Shown: one piece after another, positions 28,901 to 38,401 of the stretch
Layout: every line of letters starts with the position of its first letter
How positions within the stretch are numbered: position 1 is the stretch's first letter
NCBI GenBank assembly: GCA_900323505.1
Contig: OOIN01000012.1
Coordinates: 682,001-746,000, forward strand
DNA length: 64,000 nucleotides
Source: Ustilago trichophora
Taxonomy: Eukaryota > Basidiomycota > Ustilaginomycetes > Ustilaginales > Ustilaginaceae
Direction: 5' to 3'
Made by a program: the position numbers and the translations under genes
Notes under the pieces: model-generated
Databases searched by the model: none
Told to the model about the DNA's origin: nothing
What the model saw: only the letters and a program-made list of their open reading frames with translations

Positions 28901-31607
28901 CGGCGAGGTAGAAGTCATCAACAAAGTGATTCGTCGAATTGTCATTATAGCGCAGCAGATTGATCAAGAATCGCTTGACTTGCGGCGGAGTGCGACCGTC
29001 AGGATTGCGAACGCGACTGATAGCATGGATGAGCGCTCGCTGCAAAAAGTAGTCCGCAGCATCACTAAAATCGTTGGCTCGAGGGATACAGGGCACGTCG
29101 AGCGGATTCTCGATCGAGGCCTCGTCAGGGGGATCGTGGCAAAACTGAGTTCTAAAGAGCTTCAGCAGATGGAAGAGTCCGAGGTTCTCGAGTTGTGGGA
29201 TGGCGCAGTGCACCAGCGCATGCACGGCCTCGGTACGCACTCGGTAAAAGTACTTGCTGACGAGGACGGTACGCGTGAGCATACTGCATGTCACGAGCGA
29301 TGGCATCTGAGCCAGAGCATGGACCGCAGAGACCTGCGCTACGACATCACGGTCGCGCTGCAGCTGCGAAACCCACATGTAGTCGGGCTGCTCAAAGTGG
29401 ATGCTGGCGAGCCACTCAAAGTCGGCATCCATGCGGATCCACTCGTAGGGCGCTGACGACATCTTTTCTTCATCCTCCTCGGTCCAATCGGCAACCTTCC
29501 ACTCCTCTCGGGCCTTTTCATCCTCCCACATGCCTAGACCGAAACCGAGATCGATCAGTCCAATGGCCTCCTGTGCCTCTTGGTCGCCCTGAGCTGCAGC
29601 TGCCGCTGCCGCCTGACGAGCTTGAAATCGCTTGGTGTTTCGACGCACTCGCTTGTACTTTGTGTTGAATGGAACTTCGTATCGCTTGGCCGGACCCTTG
29701 ATTTCGAGGACATGCTCGTAGGGTGTACCGTCCGCTTCGTGGATACGCACGGTCATCTGGCCTTCGAACAGCGGCACTGCATTGGCGACAAGTGCGTCGC
29801 CAGGTCGTGCAGCAGCAAACTGGGCAGCGGGCACCTCTTGGCGGATGTGCATCTCGATGAGCAACTTTTTTCGGTTGAAATTGGCGCTGCAAATGAAGCG
29901 AGGGCAGCCGCTGCCACGGATCCAATGTTCGGTGAAGAGACGCAAATCGGCTCCACTGACTTTGCGACATGTCCTCAGGAAATGCTGTGTGCTAAGCATG
30001 TTGTTGGTCATCTCACCTGTCATGGCTTGCAAAAAGACCTTAGGGATGACACGACCGAGACCGACGGAAGCGCCCATCTTGCGCAACCTTCTGTCGAGGA
30101 TGTGAAGCACAAGTGGTGCTTTCAGGTTGACGAATGGCAATGTTGCCGCGTCAGGAGCCTCAAAAGCCCCTGCTTCGTAGAGCGGTGGCATGCCAATATC
30201 CCATGCGCAGAGACGATCGAGGTCCTTTTTGAGCCGGAAGCGATACTCGTTGTTGCCCATGAGCCTGCGCAGGAAGAGACCGTTGATGTACAGGCTGAGA
30301 CCGTTGACGAGCCACGTATCTGCCCACGTGGCCTGGATGATGTTGATACCGACCCACTGGAAAGCGATGGCATGGCTCAACACTTGACGATTCTCGATAG
30401 CCTGGTCGATGACGGATGTCGGATGAAGCAGGTCGTTGGTGCAGATTGCCATCATGGACTGTGTGGTACAATCTTGGGGTGGCTCGTCGACAAAGACCAT
30501 GCGGAAGGCACCAAAGGGATAGGAACCGTACTCTTGCGAGAAAAAGTCGAGAGCTTGGCGTGTGAAGCTGATGGAGCTACGCAGCTCCTCTTCGCGCCCT
30601 GGCAAGCAAAAGGCAAGAATCTCGGGCTGACCCGAATCATCCATGACGGGAGGAACACCTGCTGTGACATCTGTAACAATACTAGCCGAGGGCTGACCTG
30701 TGTGGCGATTGGCAGCCTCGATACGCATGATGTGAAAGGGGCCTGCAGCGAAGGCAACGTGCTGAACAGAAGTGGGCACGGCTTGCGTGTAACAAAAGAC
30801 GGTCTTGGACGGGTTGTTGGGATGTGTGACTTGCTCCATCAAGTCTCCTGTGCATACAACGACAACTTGTGAGTCAGGATCGGTTGCGTCGGCATTGCCA
30901 GCAGCGGCCTGTTCCAGCGCAGAAGAGCCTGGTTTATCGGCAGCCTCTTCCTCTTCCTCTGCTGTGCTAAGCGATTTAGGCACAATGAATTCAAACTCCC
31001 ATGTACACCTCTCCCACAAGCTATCGACGCATGGCACCCAGCATCGTGCTGCATCTGGAGACGAGGCGATGGTGAAGAGATGTGGAACACGGTAGGGCGC
31101 ATCTGCGGTCGGTCGCATGAACTGGATGCCGTCGGTGGGATCTTTGAGATAGTAGTCGACTCTGACGGTAATGGGAGCGAGTTCTGTGGAGGCGGACCCG
31201 CCGGGTGTTGGTGCATCATCGGGTGCAATACTTGGCGCTCTGCTGCCTGTCTGAACGTGAACGTCTGGAGGGATGAGGATGCTGAGTTCGCCGTGAGCAC
31301 CGTCGGATGCTGCTGCATAGATTCTCCGCTTAAGCTCGGGGTAGCGATGTACGTCGCGGGTGTCCGAGATGGAAGCACCTGTGAGGTGGTCTGCATACGA
31401 GAACTCGGCAGGATGGCCTGCTACGGAGACGGCCTGGACGAAAGCTTGTCGGCAGTTGAGATGGATCGTTCGAAGACTGCGGTGTGTCGGCACGATGGTG
31501 AGCTCTGTAAAGCCGACGACGGTGCCGCTGAAGCCAAGATCGAGGACAACGCGCTGATGGCTGACGGTGAAGCCGCGGTAAGCAGCGGTGCCGCGCTGCT
31601 TGGACAT
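25977..31607 (-). CDS. TAF2: TFIID subunit TAF2 with three C-terminal bromodomains
   Basis: One frame of 1876 residues runs from the ATG at 31607. The N-terminal part has the M1-aminopeptidase fold of TAF2 (YRGFTVSHQRVVLDLGF near the start). The zinc site is lost as expected: the HExxH position reads HAIAF and the second-shell Glu is gone (WLVNGLSLYI). TAF2 contacts core-promoter DNA with TAF1 in TFIID. The unusual part is C-terminal. Bromodomain 1 (about 1232-1345; YFDIIKEPMDLGSILNKL) has Thr where the acetyl-lysine-binding Asn should be (AKTFTPDPKAYA). Bromodomain 2 (about 1603-1720; YLDEIKEPMDL, NCRQFNPPG) and bromodomain 3 (about 1720-1825; NCYTFNAADMA) keep it. Pro/Ala/Ser-rich linkers separate bromodomain 1 from 2, and the protein ends in an Ala-Gly repeat and a basic tail. 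Metazoan TAF1 carries two bromodomains, and yeast uses Bdf1 instead. Confidence 0.93.
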   Translation of the reverse strand: MSKQRGTAAYRGFTVSHQRVVLDLGFSGTVVGFTELTIVPTHRSLRTIHLNCRQAFVQAVSVAGHPAEFSYADHLTGASISDTRDVHRYPELKRRIYAAASDGAHGELSILIPPDVHVQTGSRAPSIAPDDAPTPGGSASTELAPITVRVDYYLKDPTDGIQFMRPTADAPYRVPHLFTIASSPDAARCWVPCVDSLWERCTWEFEFIVPKSLSTAEEEEEAADKPGSSALEQAAAGNADATDPDSQVVVVCTGDLMEQVTHPNNPSKTVFCYTQAVPTSVQHVAFAAGPFHIMRIEAANRHTGQPSASIVTDVTAGVPPVMDDSGQPEILAFCLPGREEELRSSISFTRQALDFFSQEYGSYPFGAFRMVFVDEPPQDCTTQSMMAICTNDLLHPTSVIDQAIENRQVLSHAIAFQWVGINIIQATWADTWLVNGLSLYINGLFLRRLMGNNEYRFRLKKDLDRLCAWDIGMPPLYEAGAFEAPDAATLPFVNLKAPLVLHILDRRLRKMGASVGLGRVIPKVFLQAMTGEMTNNMLSTQHFLRTCRKVSGADLRLFTEHWIRGSGCPRFICSANFNRKKLLIEMHIRQEVPAAQFAAARPGDALVANAVPLFEGQMTVRIHEADGTPYEHVLEIKGPAKRYEVPFNTKYKRVRRNTKRFQARQAAAAAAAQGDQEAQEAIGLIDLGFGLGMWEDEKAREEWKVADWTEEDEEKMSSAPYEWIRMDADFEWLASIHFEQPDYMWVSQLQRDRDVVAQVSAVHALAQMPSLVTCSMLTRTVLVSKYFYRVRTEAVHALVHCAIPQLENLGLFHLLKLFRTQFCHDPPDEASIENPLDVPCIPRANDFSDAADYFLQRALIHAISRVRNPDGRTPPQVKRFLINLLRYNDNSTNHFVDDFYLAGAINALASAFIPVDSAMAVTQDNEMANEENFLLAHAIAEVERLQELDRLVPSYHNVITLASLDFQVAMMLANLKPKDLQLFFTYTRQGNFTPVRVAALNCLLLVGNLDHRIIARYCFALLRLDESRTVKRALARALCEGLAVAMSTGVFGGGGLRGPEALLIEEDSGHVNAAEKARDAQLEAMLKTLKKEIGRSAGVREGFLSALLAPSVDVEARWAMLKLGELLFRPAEEKDLPLQHKVQLRVRMPSAQSAIDAGALESPSISKIKLVRPSPVTAGDEPLPKTPSSAAATNGPRVAFETPEKPKHAESSADRKKIKPKKIKPLAPGQASGMSFADLTACRNTLKKLMQSKHAAIFLNPVDPVRDQAVDYFDIIKEPMDLGSILNKLDSGQYKDRHELRGDFELMIRNAKTFTPDPKAYAHKQAVGLEKVFGPLWSRMEKTLEQSAARQKAAQDAALINEQNAVASDTPDRSSPAKPDELPAAAPSTSSTTGNGAVREASTPSAAPAKLSLKFKVKTKPAGEESPAVTTPTPKPRLPAPEPSPAPASSPSSTTLKLKKPLIKLKKSNDSESAVPATPPPALPAVARDSTPQSVDDDILEALGESVPKASKAKPVKLSASSARAAMSPSPATVAAAATPVRASPAAAPAASLNSKKSKSSNTAAASAPLSNGTAAASASSAGSSSKDIAKWAEKDPVGATATIPMSGKKCKVLLQVIKKSPFSIFFRYPVDPIRDGLPTYLDEIKEPMDLSTMDKKVNQAAYATMGDFAADMELILANCRQFNPPGTEPCQHADELEKLWRKEWAKTVTPRLEANEKRALVGLVNRLKTHQSSLIFREPVDPVALGIPTYFDVIPRKDARDLSLIESKLKSDKYDSFAAFDADVKLMLKNCYTFNAADMAIVDIAKGFEGYYKREFGHAKQQAGVSAASGSGGDKAGAGAGAGAGAGAKRKLSVTPANGASSTGGGGSNKKVKSG

Positions 31608-32426
31608 GCTGGCGGGGCTTGTTTGTGACGCGGAATGGTCCCACTTGGTGGATGAAGGTACCACGTTCGACTGGACCTATCTGAGCTAAGGCTCTGCCAA
31701 GATTCGCGGCATATATGCGCTTCGATTTGCTTTTGAAAAAGCTGTTAGGACAGGCGCGATGGCATCCAGTCGCCTTTTGATGGTTGGTAGTTGGGGGAAG
31801 GAAAAGTTTTATGTGAGCGCCGTCTTTGCAAAGGGAAGAGTTTTGAGGCGAGGATTTTGACGAAAGAAGATGAATGCTATGCGTGCGTTTCCTGGTGGAC
31901 GAATCGAATGAGAGCCAATACCGGAACAGAGATGAAGTCAAGGCAAAGCAAGGCGGATGCAGGGAAACTACGCTTGCTTCGACGCTGTGCGAGGACAAAG
32001 GCTTCTGAGCTCGATTGCTCAGGATGCCTTCGAGGGCGATGAGATGGCGAGGTTATGGTGCTGGTAGGGGATGTAGAGGGACTGAGCCATCGTGACTTTT
32101 GGGTGTAGGCGTCTGTGTGTGTGGATTGGACCTCTTTGGCTCTGTCCTATAGTCACAAGAGAGAGGTGAGAGAGAGTCGCGTTGCAGCAGCCCAATTTCC
32201 GATTTCCGTGTCAAATAATTATCCATAATTGGATGAAAAGTCCATCAAATCGAGCCAAATCGGGAATTCGATCGCACACGAAGCCTGAAATTTCACCTAC
32301 TGCGCCATGCAGCACAGTACAGTAGCAGCACTCACAACCTTGAATGAGTTGAGTTGTACCTTTCCTTCCTACATCTTCTGACACTATCCAGCCTCGCTGC
32401 TGCTGCTACTGCTGCTACTGCTTAAC
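31608..32426. other. Divergent promoter between TAF2 and PRP45
   Basis: About 820 bases with no gene. An AT-rich stretch (CAAATAATTATCCATAATTG near 32212) and an ACAGTACAGTAG motif near 32315 are the only features I note. The plus strand just before the PRP45 ATG has a CTG/CTA-rich leader. Confidence 0.5.
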
Positions 32427-34304
32427 ATGGTGGCCACGTTGCAGAGCGTTTTGCCTGCACCAAAGTTCAGCGCTGCCAAACATTCTCACGACGGCGACGA
32501 CGGCAGCCATCAATACGACAACGCCGAGGCCGGTCCCTCCACTTCTGCACTTGTCTCGACATCATCCTCCAGCATTCCTCCATACGGTCAGCGATCATCA
32601 TGGCGACCACGCACACAATCCGACTTTGGTGGTGGAGGCGCTTATCCGGAATGTCATGTTGCACAGTACCCTCTCGACATGGGCCGTAATAGGTCTGCTG
32701 GTACTGGCAACAAGCTCGCCATGCGTGTAGATGGAGAGGGCAACAAGCGATACGATGCCATCGTCAAACAAGGCCTTCGTCAGGGTCAGACTGTACAGAC
32801 CGAGTACAAGGATCTTGTACCACTCTCCCAGCGCATGGATGTCAAAGACAAGGATCGTGACTCGGGCTTTGAACGTCCCTCACACGAACAAGTCATGAGC
32901 ACCACCGAGCGTACCCGTCTCGCCCTTGAGGCTTTGACCAAGAGCAAATCCAAGTCTGCCGTTCCAAAACCTGCCACACAACCCGGTGGACAGCAAGCAT
33001 CGCAATTCATCCGCTACACTCCCGGTCAGCAAGGTGCAGGCAACGGCACGCAGCGCATCATCAAGATGACCGAAGCCGCACGCGATCCTTTGGAACCACC
33101 ACGCCACCGATTTAAAAAGATTGCTCCTGGTCCACCTTCGCCACCACCACCCGTTCTCCGCTCGCCGCCTCGCAAGGTGACAGCACAAGAACAAAAGGAT
33201 TGGATGATTCCGCCCGCCATTTCAAACTGGAAGAACAACAAGGGTTACACCATCCCTCTCGACAAGCGTCTTGCCGCCGATGGCAGTGGTATCAAGGACG
33301 TCGTTATCAATGACAACTTTGCTCAGTTTGCCGAAGCGCTCAACCTTGCCGATCGTCATGCACGTGAGGAAGTGCGACAGCGAAGCATCATGCAGCAGAA
33401 ACTCGCTGCCAAGGAGAAAGCGGCCAAGGAGGAGCATCTGCGCAACCTTGCACAGCGTGCACGTCAAGAACGTGCCGGCCTATCTTCCGCCACCCCCTCA
33501 ATCCGTGGAGATGACGACGACGTAGCCTCTCGATTGGACAACTCTGATGCACCACCACGATCTAGACCCACAGCATCTACCAGCACCGGCGCAGGAGGCA
33601 TGTCTGCCATGCTTGCCGGGTATGGATCCGAATCCGACGACAACTCTGGCCGTTCCTCTGCCGATGAGGAAGACGAAGAAGAAGACGAAGGAGCTCGCGA
33701 GCGCGATCGCATTCGCGAAGAGCGTCGACGAGAACGAGAACGAGAACTCCGCATGTCCAACATGGGTACCGAGCAACGAGCCAAGCAACTTCTTCGCGAG
33801 CAAAACCGCGATATTTCCGAAAAAGTCGCTCTCGGTCTTGCCAAACCCACCGCCTCCAAAGACAGCATGACTGATAGTCGTCTCTTCAACCAAGAATCCC
33901 TCTCGGCAGGATATGGAGACGAAGATTCGTACAATTTGTATGACAAGCCTCTGTTTTCGGGTAGTTCGGCTGCTGCTGCCATTTATAGACGTCCTGCTGG
34001 TCGTGGCGGTGCAGATGACATTTATGGCGCTGGAGGAAATGACGATGGTGCAGCATTGGAGGAAGAACTCAAGAATAATGATCGATTCGGTTTGGGTCAG
34101 AGCAAATTTAAAGGCGCTCAGGATGAAACAAGTGCTCCTGGCAGTGGTAATGCCTCAAGATCAGGCCCAGTCCAGTTCGAAAAGGACACAACAGACCCCT
34201 TTGCCATCAACCAATTCCTAGACGACGCAAAACGCGGAATCAAACGCTCCGGTCTCGAATCTCAAGTTTCGAGAAAAAAGCAAAGAGACACACAAGATTC
34301 TTGA
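32427..34304 (+). CDS. PRP45: Spliceosome component Prp45 / SNW1 (SKIP)
   Basis: A single exon of 625 residues, with ATG in good context (AACATGG). It shows the SNW domain of the SKIP family, including IPPAISNWKNNKGYTIPLDK near residue 260 and the preceding GPPSPPPPVLRSPPRK. The early block around residues 85-100 (YPECHVAQYPLDMG) is also typical. The C-terminal half is the usual charged helix (ERDRIREERRRERERELRMS), and the protein ends RKKQRDTQDS. The protein joins the activated spliceosome with the Prp19 complex and in animals also acts as a transcription co-regulator. Length is close to the human protein (536), with extra acidic and Ser-rich segments. Confidence 0.95.
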   Translation: MVATLQSVLPAPKFSAAKHSHDGDDGSHQYDNAEAGPSTSALVSTSSSSIPPYGQRSSWRPRTQSDFGGGGAYPECHVAQYPLDMGRNRSAGTGNKLAMRVDGEGNKRYDAIVKQGLRQGQTVQTEYKDLVPLSQRMDVKDKDRDSGFERPSHEQVMSTTERTRLALEALTKSKSKSAVPKPATQPGGQQASQFIRYTPGQQGAGNGTQRIIKMTEAARDPLEPPRHRFKKIAPGPPSPPPPVLRSPPRKVTAQEQKDWMIPPAISNWKNNKGYTIPLDKRLAADGSGIKDVVINDNFAQFAEALNLADRHAREEVRQRSIMQQKLAAKEKAAKEEHLRNLAQRARQERAGLSSATPSIRGDDDDVASRLDNSDAPPRSRPTASTSTGAGGMSAMLAGYGSESDDNSGRSSADEEDEEEDEGARERDRIREERRRERERELRMSNMGTEQRAKQLLREQNRDISEKVALGLAKPTASKDSMTDSRLFNQESLSAGYGDEDSYNLYDKPLFSGSSAAAAIYRRPAGRGGADDIYGAGGNDDGAALEEELKNNDRFGLGQSKFKGAQDETSAPGSGNASRSGPVQFEKDTTDPFAINQFLDDAKRGIKRSGLESQVSRKKQRDTQDS

Positions 34305-34539
34305 TCATCTTCTTCACAGTGCCTCATCAATGCATGTAGACAAGTCCCTGTTGAAAAACGTTCATTCACCACATCCGGAATTGCAAAGATGATACCTCAC
34401 CTCCCCTTCCCACCCCTCACCGCGTGTCTTTCAAGTCAAGGCCGTACATACATCATAACATACCCCTTTTTGATAAAAGAAGACGAAAACGATTGGTTTA
34501 CATACAAGAATCAACCACCACCATGAATTCTTCCATTGT

Positions 34540-36597
34540 CTATACAGTGGCAATGATCTCACTAGCAGTCTCCAAAGCGCTAATCATCTTGACGCATTCC
34601 TTCCTCCTTGCCACAACGTGATCCGACTCCTTCATCAACTCCTCGAGTACATCTGGTCTATAGATCTCTTGGAGCAACTCCTTTTGCATCTGGTCTTTGC
34701 TCTGGGTGACCAAGTTGAGCATGATGCATTTGGGGACCATGCTGATCGTCTCGACTTTGACGACGTTAAAGTAGGACTGGATGAGAAGTTTGACCACCTC
34801 GGTTTCGAGCTGTTCGCGCTGGCTGAATTGGCCGCTGGCCTTGAGGGAGGGAGGAGGAGCCTCCATGAGAGCCTTTTTGGCTTTGACGGCCTGGTTGGGC
34901 TGGTTTTTCTGGAAGAAGCTGCCAAAGAATCCGGAATCGTTCTTGAGCGAAACGTCGAGGTCCTTGTCGTTGTTGATGGCGTGCGGGTTGGGTTTCTTGG
35001 GATCGTGAGCGGGGGCCGGGGGGTTGAGGCGCTCGTTGACAATCTCCATGGCCCGGTGGCCCGAGATGAAATCAGGGTGGCCAGTGTTGAGGTAGACGGC
35101 CTGTGCAGCCACAAAGTCGGAAACGAGCTTGGTGGTGGGCGCCATGCATTTCTTGAAAAAGTGAATGACGACCGTGTTGAATCGTTCGCGAAGGGCGGGG
35201 AAGCGGCGGAAGCTTGCATTTTTGGCGAGGAGCTGAGCCAGAATGCGGACCAGCTCATCGTAGACGAGCGAACAGCAGCGCAAAGCAGGGTCTTCGAGAC
35301 GCTTGATCTGCTGCTTGACAATCACCTCGAATGCGGTCGTGCCAACAAAGAGGGCTGGCGAGGAACCGGACGAGTTGTAGAGGATGGTGCGGATGTCGGT
35401 GTCCTTGACCATGTCGAATGGATCAATGGCCTTGACACCGTTGCTGTAGAGCTCGTGGAAGACAAAGCTGATACGAGCACCACCGGCGAGTTCGTTGACC
35501 GTCAAATCATTCGAGTTGCCGTCGATAACAGTGCGGAATTCGTTGGCAAATTCGGTGATGATCTGGAGCACGACACCAGCCGAGTTGGCCTCACCCAGAG
35601 GACCACCTAGCGACGCAAGCTCGGCCTGGAACTTGGCGAGCTGGGTGCCGATCTTGTTCTTAATGTCGGGGAGAGTGTTGCGAATGTGGTGCATGAGGAT
35701 GGTGTTGAGCTTGCGGGCGAGGAAAGGGGTACCGCAGTACTGGGCCTTGCTTCGGTAGCTGGGGTGATTCTCGAAGAACTCCTTTTCGGCGGTAAGGGCG
35801 GCGCTAACGAGCTTTTTCTGATCAATGTCGCGCTGACCACGGTTGACAACGGGGACGTAGCCGAGACGAAGGGGGATGACACGGCCGGCGAGAATGTCGA
35901 CAACGTCGGTGCCAGCATCCATCAAGTCGACCTTGGTCAGCACACCGACAGTACGGGTGCCATCGGGGTCGACTTCGCGGGCGAGCTTGAGACCGTCCGA
36001 GTTGGCCAAATCGGTGTTAGCCGCAGTGACTGCGAGGATGACGGCGTTGGGTTTCGAGATAAACTTGAGGACCATGTCCCGGATCTGTCGCTCAATGTCC
36101 CTAGGCTGGTCACCAACGGGCACCTTGGTGAGACCGGGAAGATCGACAAGGGTGAGGGTCAAGACATTGGGACTGTAGATGCGGAGGTTGATGGGCTGAG
36201 GCGAGATGCCGGCGTTCTTGCCGGTCTTGAGCTCGGTGTCGCGGACAATCTCGTCGCGAATCTTGTCGAAATCGAAGAACTTTTCGCCGGGAAGGTGGAG
36301 GAACTCTCCCCACTCGTCTTGGTTGTTGCCGGACTTGTCTGTTGCGCCCTCTGCGGCGGGCTTGGAAGTGGCGGGGCGGTTGATGAGCTGGAGAACGAGT
36401 GGACGACGGGTAACGATGCCGGTACCACGGGGCAAGAAGTCACGACCGACAATGTTTTCGAGTACACTCGACTTTCCGGAAGACTGGGAACCGAGTACGG
36501 TGATCTGGGGCAAGTCGATGGGGTTTTGAATGCCGACATTGTTGAAGGCATCCTGAAGCTTGTTGACAAGCTTGATGAGGGACTGGTCCATCGCCAT
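34540..36597 (-). CDS. VPS1: Dynamin-like GTPase Vps1
   Basis: A single exon of 685 residues. The GTPase domain has P-loop [16 protein letters not shown], switch region [23 protein letters not shown] (G3) and [13 protein letters not shown] (G4). [20 protein letters not shown] and the absence of a PH or proline-rich domain fit Vps1 better than Dnm1. Middle and GTPase-effector regions follow, including [20 protein letters not shown]. Vps1 drives membrane scission and traffic between Golgi, endosome, vacuole and peroxisomes. The spacer to PRP45 is 235 bases, the two genes converge, and I see nothing else in it. Confidence 0.95.
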   Translation of the reverse strand: MAMDQSLIKLVNKLQDAFNNVGIQNPIDLPQITVLGSQSSGKSSVLENIVGRDFLPRGTGIVTRRPLVLQLINRPATSKPAAEGATDKSGNNQDEWGEFLHLPGEKFFDFDKIRDEIVRDTELKTGKNAGISPQPINLRIYSPNVLTLTLVDLPGLTKVPVGDQPRDIERQIRDMVLKFISKPNAVILAVTAANTDLANSDGLKLAREVDPDGTRTVGVLTKVDLMDAGTDVVDILAGRVIPLRLGYVPVVNRGQRDIDQKKLVSAALTAEKEFFENHPSYRSKAQYCGTPFLARKLNTILMHHIRNTLPDIKNKIGTQLAKFQAELASLGGPLGEANSAGVVLQIITEFANEFRTVIDGNSNDLTVNELAGGARISFVFHELYSNGVKAIDPFDMVKDTDIRTILYNSSGSSPALFVGTTAFEVIVKQQIKRLEDPALRCCSLVYDELVRILAQLLAKNASFRRFPALRERFNTVVIHFFKKCMAPTTKLVSDFVAAQAVYLNTGHPDFISGHRAMEIVNERLNPPAPAHDPKKPNPHAINNDKDLDVSLKNDSGFFGSFFQKNQPNQAVKAKKALMEAPPPSLKASGQFSQREQLETEVVKLLIQSYFNVVKVETISMVPKCIMLNLVTQSKDQMQKELLQEIYRPDVLEELMKESDHVVARRKECVKMISALETASEIIATV

Positions 36598-38401
36598 TTT
36601 GGAGGAGTCCGCCTATATCAGGGATGCGATAGCAACGTCTTATAGGAGAGAGCCAGTGCAGTAAGGGGTGTAAGCCGTTCCGTTGTGATCGTGTTTGTTA
36701 ACAAAGCGTGGATCCGACTGCGATGAGAGGGTGGAGAGGTTTTTGAGCGATGACGTAGGGTCAGTAAGGACCAATGTACTGGATTGGTGACGATGCGGAT
36801 GTGGATGTGGATGTGGAATGTAGAGGTGGGTGTGGATGGTGGAGGAAGGTGGAGAGAAAGGAAAAGTAACACGCTCGTGTGGGTGGATGGGTACTTTTCC
36901 GCACGCGCGGGATTGTTGTGGCTGTCGAAAGCCGTGCTGTGTGGTGTGTTGCACTTACCCTTTGATAGAAGCGGCTTTGTTGGTCGTATAGATAGTGATG
37001 ATGGTTGCTTCCATTCAAGCTGCCGCTCAAAGCTGTGCAAGGTGGAGTGTGCCAAGTGCAGCTCAGCCGCTCGGACAGCAATCCGAAGCTGTGTTGCTTT
37101 GCTTCCAACACCCACGCTCGGCTCATCCGATAGAGAGAGAGACACAGAGAGAGACACACACACACACACACACCCCTTTCGTAGAGTGGAGAAAGGTTGG
37201 ACATTTTTGAGCGCAGCCAGCCAGTCTAGCAATTCAGCACCTCCGATCGGCACAGCCCCTCTCTCTAACCATTCCCATCGCAATTTCAATTTCCAATCTG
37301 AGTCCCTAAATTTTTCCTTGATTGTCAGAACCTTCATTTCTAACATTTTCCAGTTTGGTGCGACACGGCCGATAAGAAGAAAGAGTCTAATTCTGGTCTG
37401 CCGAAAGAGTTGCCAAAGTTCCACGTCAAAACCAACCCAAGAACATTCGAGCAATTGGCGGTCAGGGTCCTTTGGGCAACTCGAAATTGGTCCATGCGCA
37501 AGCCCCACCGTCCCTCCCACTCAAGAGGCTCTCATACGTTTTGATATACTGGATTCCAATGCAAGCGAAATAAGGTACTGTAAGACTTGAGAGCGAGGTG
37601 TCTGCGGTGGCCAAGAAGCGAGCGAGAAACAAAGAGTGAATCAAATCGAAGCGATGCTTTGTCTGTCCCAGGTCTCGGAGTTGATAAACGTGCTTCCGAC
37701 ACTCTGCCACTTTGCCGAGCGCATCTGCTCGCCATCCCTCTCGCCTGAGACAAAAACTTGTTGGCCGGTTGCTTGACATTCAGCGCATTCGCAATTTGAT
37801 CTTTCCACACGAGTATCAGGATTGTTTCCTGGCTTCCTAGTGGTCTGTTCAGACTTTGTCAACACGAACCAGCTTGGAAAGTTGGAGCATGTCGAGTGGG
37901 AAACGGGAGAAATGTGAGCGACTGTCGAATTGAGCGAGAAAGTCAAGTGTGTGTGTGTGCGTTTTTGGAAATTCCAGCGTTTGTGAGCCGAAAAGCTTCC
38001 ACATCACCAGGTGTCGGAGTTCTGGCGTCGAGCCCAACACCTCTCTTTGTTTCATTTTTTGGACAGAGCGCCTTGCCTTGCCTTGCCTTGCCTTGCCTTG
38101 CCTTGCCTTGCCTTGCCTCGACTCTGCTTCGACTCTGCCTCAGCCCCGCCTTCCAGCAAAGCACGGTCCGCCTCCTACATCTCTACATATTCTCCTAGCT
38201 TCCACTTTCCACCTATCCGATTCTTCTTTCCTCTTTTCTCGTCAAACACCCTTTATCCAGCACTCCCCCTTCGCTCTATCTCTCCTGGCCACATCATCTC
38301 TCCACGTCACGGCTCTCACAAGACTCACGCATCTTCGTCGTCGTCGTCGTAGCCCCTCATCACTGCCACTCTCGAGATCCCGCAAGCATACCATTTACAT
38401 C
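36598..38401. other. Divergent 1.8 kb region between VPS1 and calnexin genes
   Basis: I see no gene. Open frames here are built largely from simple repeats (GAGA/CACA near 37130-37175 and the CCTTG array at 38071). The last 300 bases before the calnexin ATG are strongly pyrimidine-rich and look like its leader. Confidence 0.5.
38071..38115 (+). repeat. (CCTTG)9 pentanucleotide array
   Basis: Nine exact CCTTG units are followed by one degenerate unit (CCTCG), about 290 bases upstream of the calnexin ATG in its promoter or 5' leader. Confidence 0.95.

Noticed and set aside
30300..30400. Active zinc aminopeptidase site in the TAF2 gene
   Set aside because: The fold is M1-like but HExxH reads HAIAF and the third ligand is lost, as in all TAF2 proteins, so peptidase activity is not claimed.
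35686..36645. 319-codon frame antisense to VPS1
   Set aside because: It lies opposite a highly conserved GTPase domain and its composition (Val/Gly/Asp-rich) is typical of a reverse shadow.
36618..37520. 300-codon minus-strand frame upstream of VPS1
   Set aside because: It has no real domain, passes through CA/GA simple repeats, and begins where the VPS1 promoter should be.
38041..38140. CRISPR-like regular repeats at the CCTTG array
   Set aside because: This is a simple pentanucleotide tandem repeat without spacers, in a eukaryotic promoter region.
37949..38401. N-terminal extension of calnexin in the same open frame
   Set aside because: The stretch is pyrimidine-rich leader containing the CCTTG array, and the signal peptide starts at the Met at 38402, which fixes the true start.
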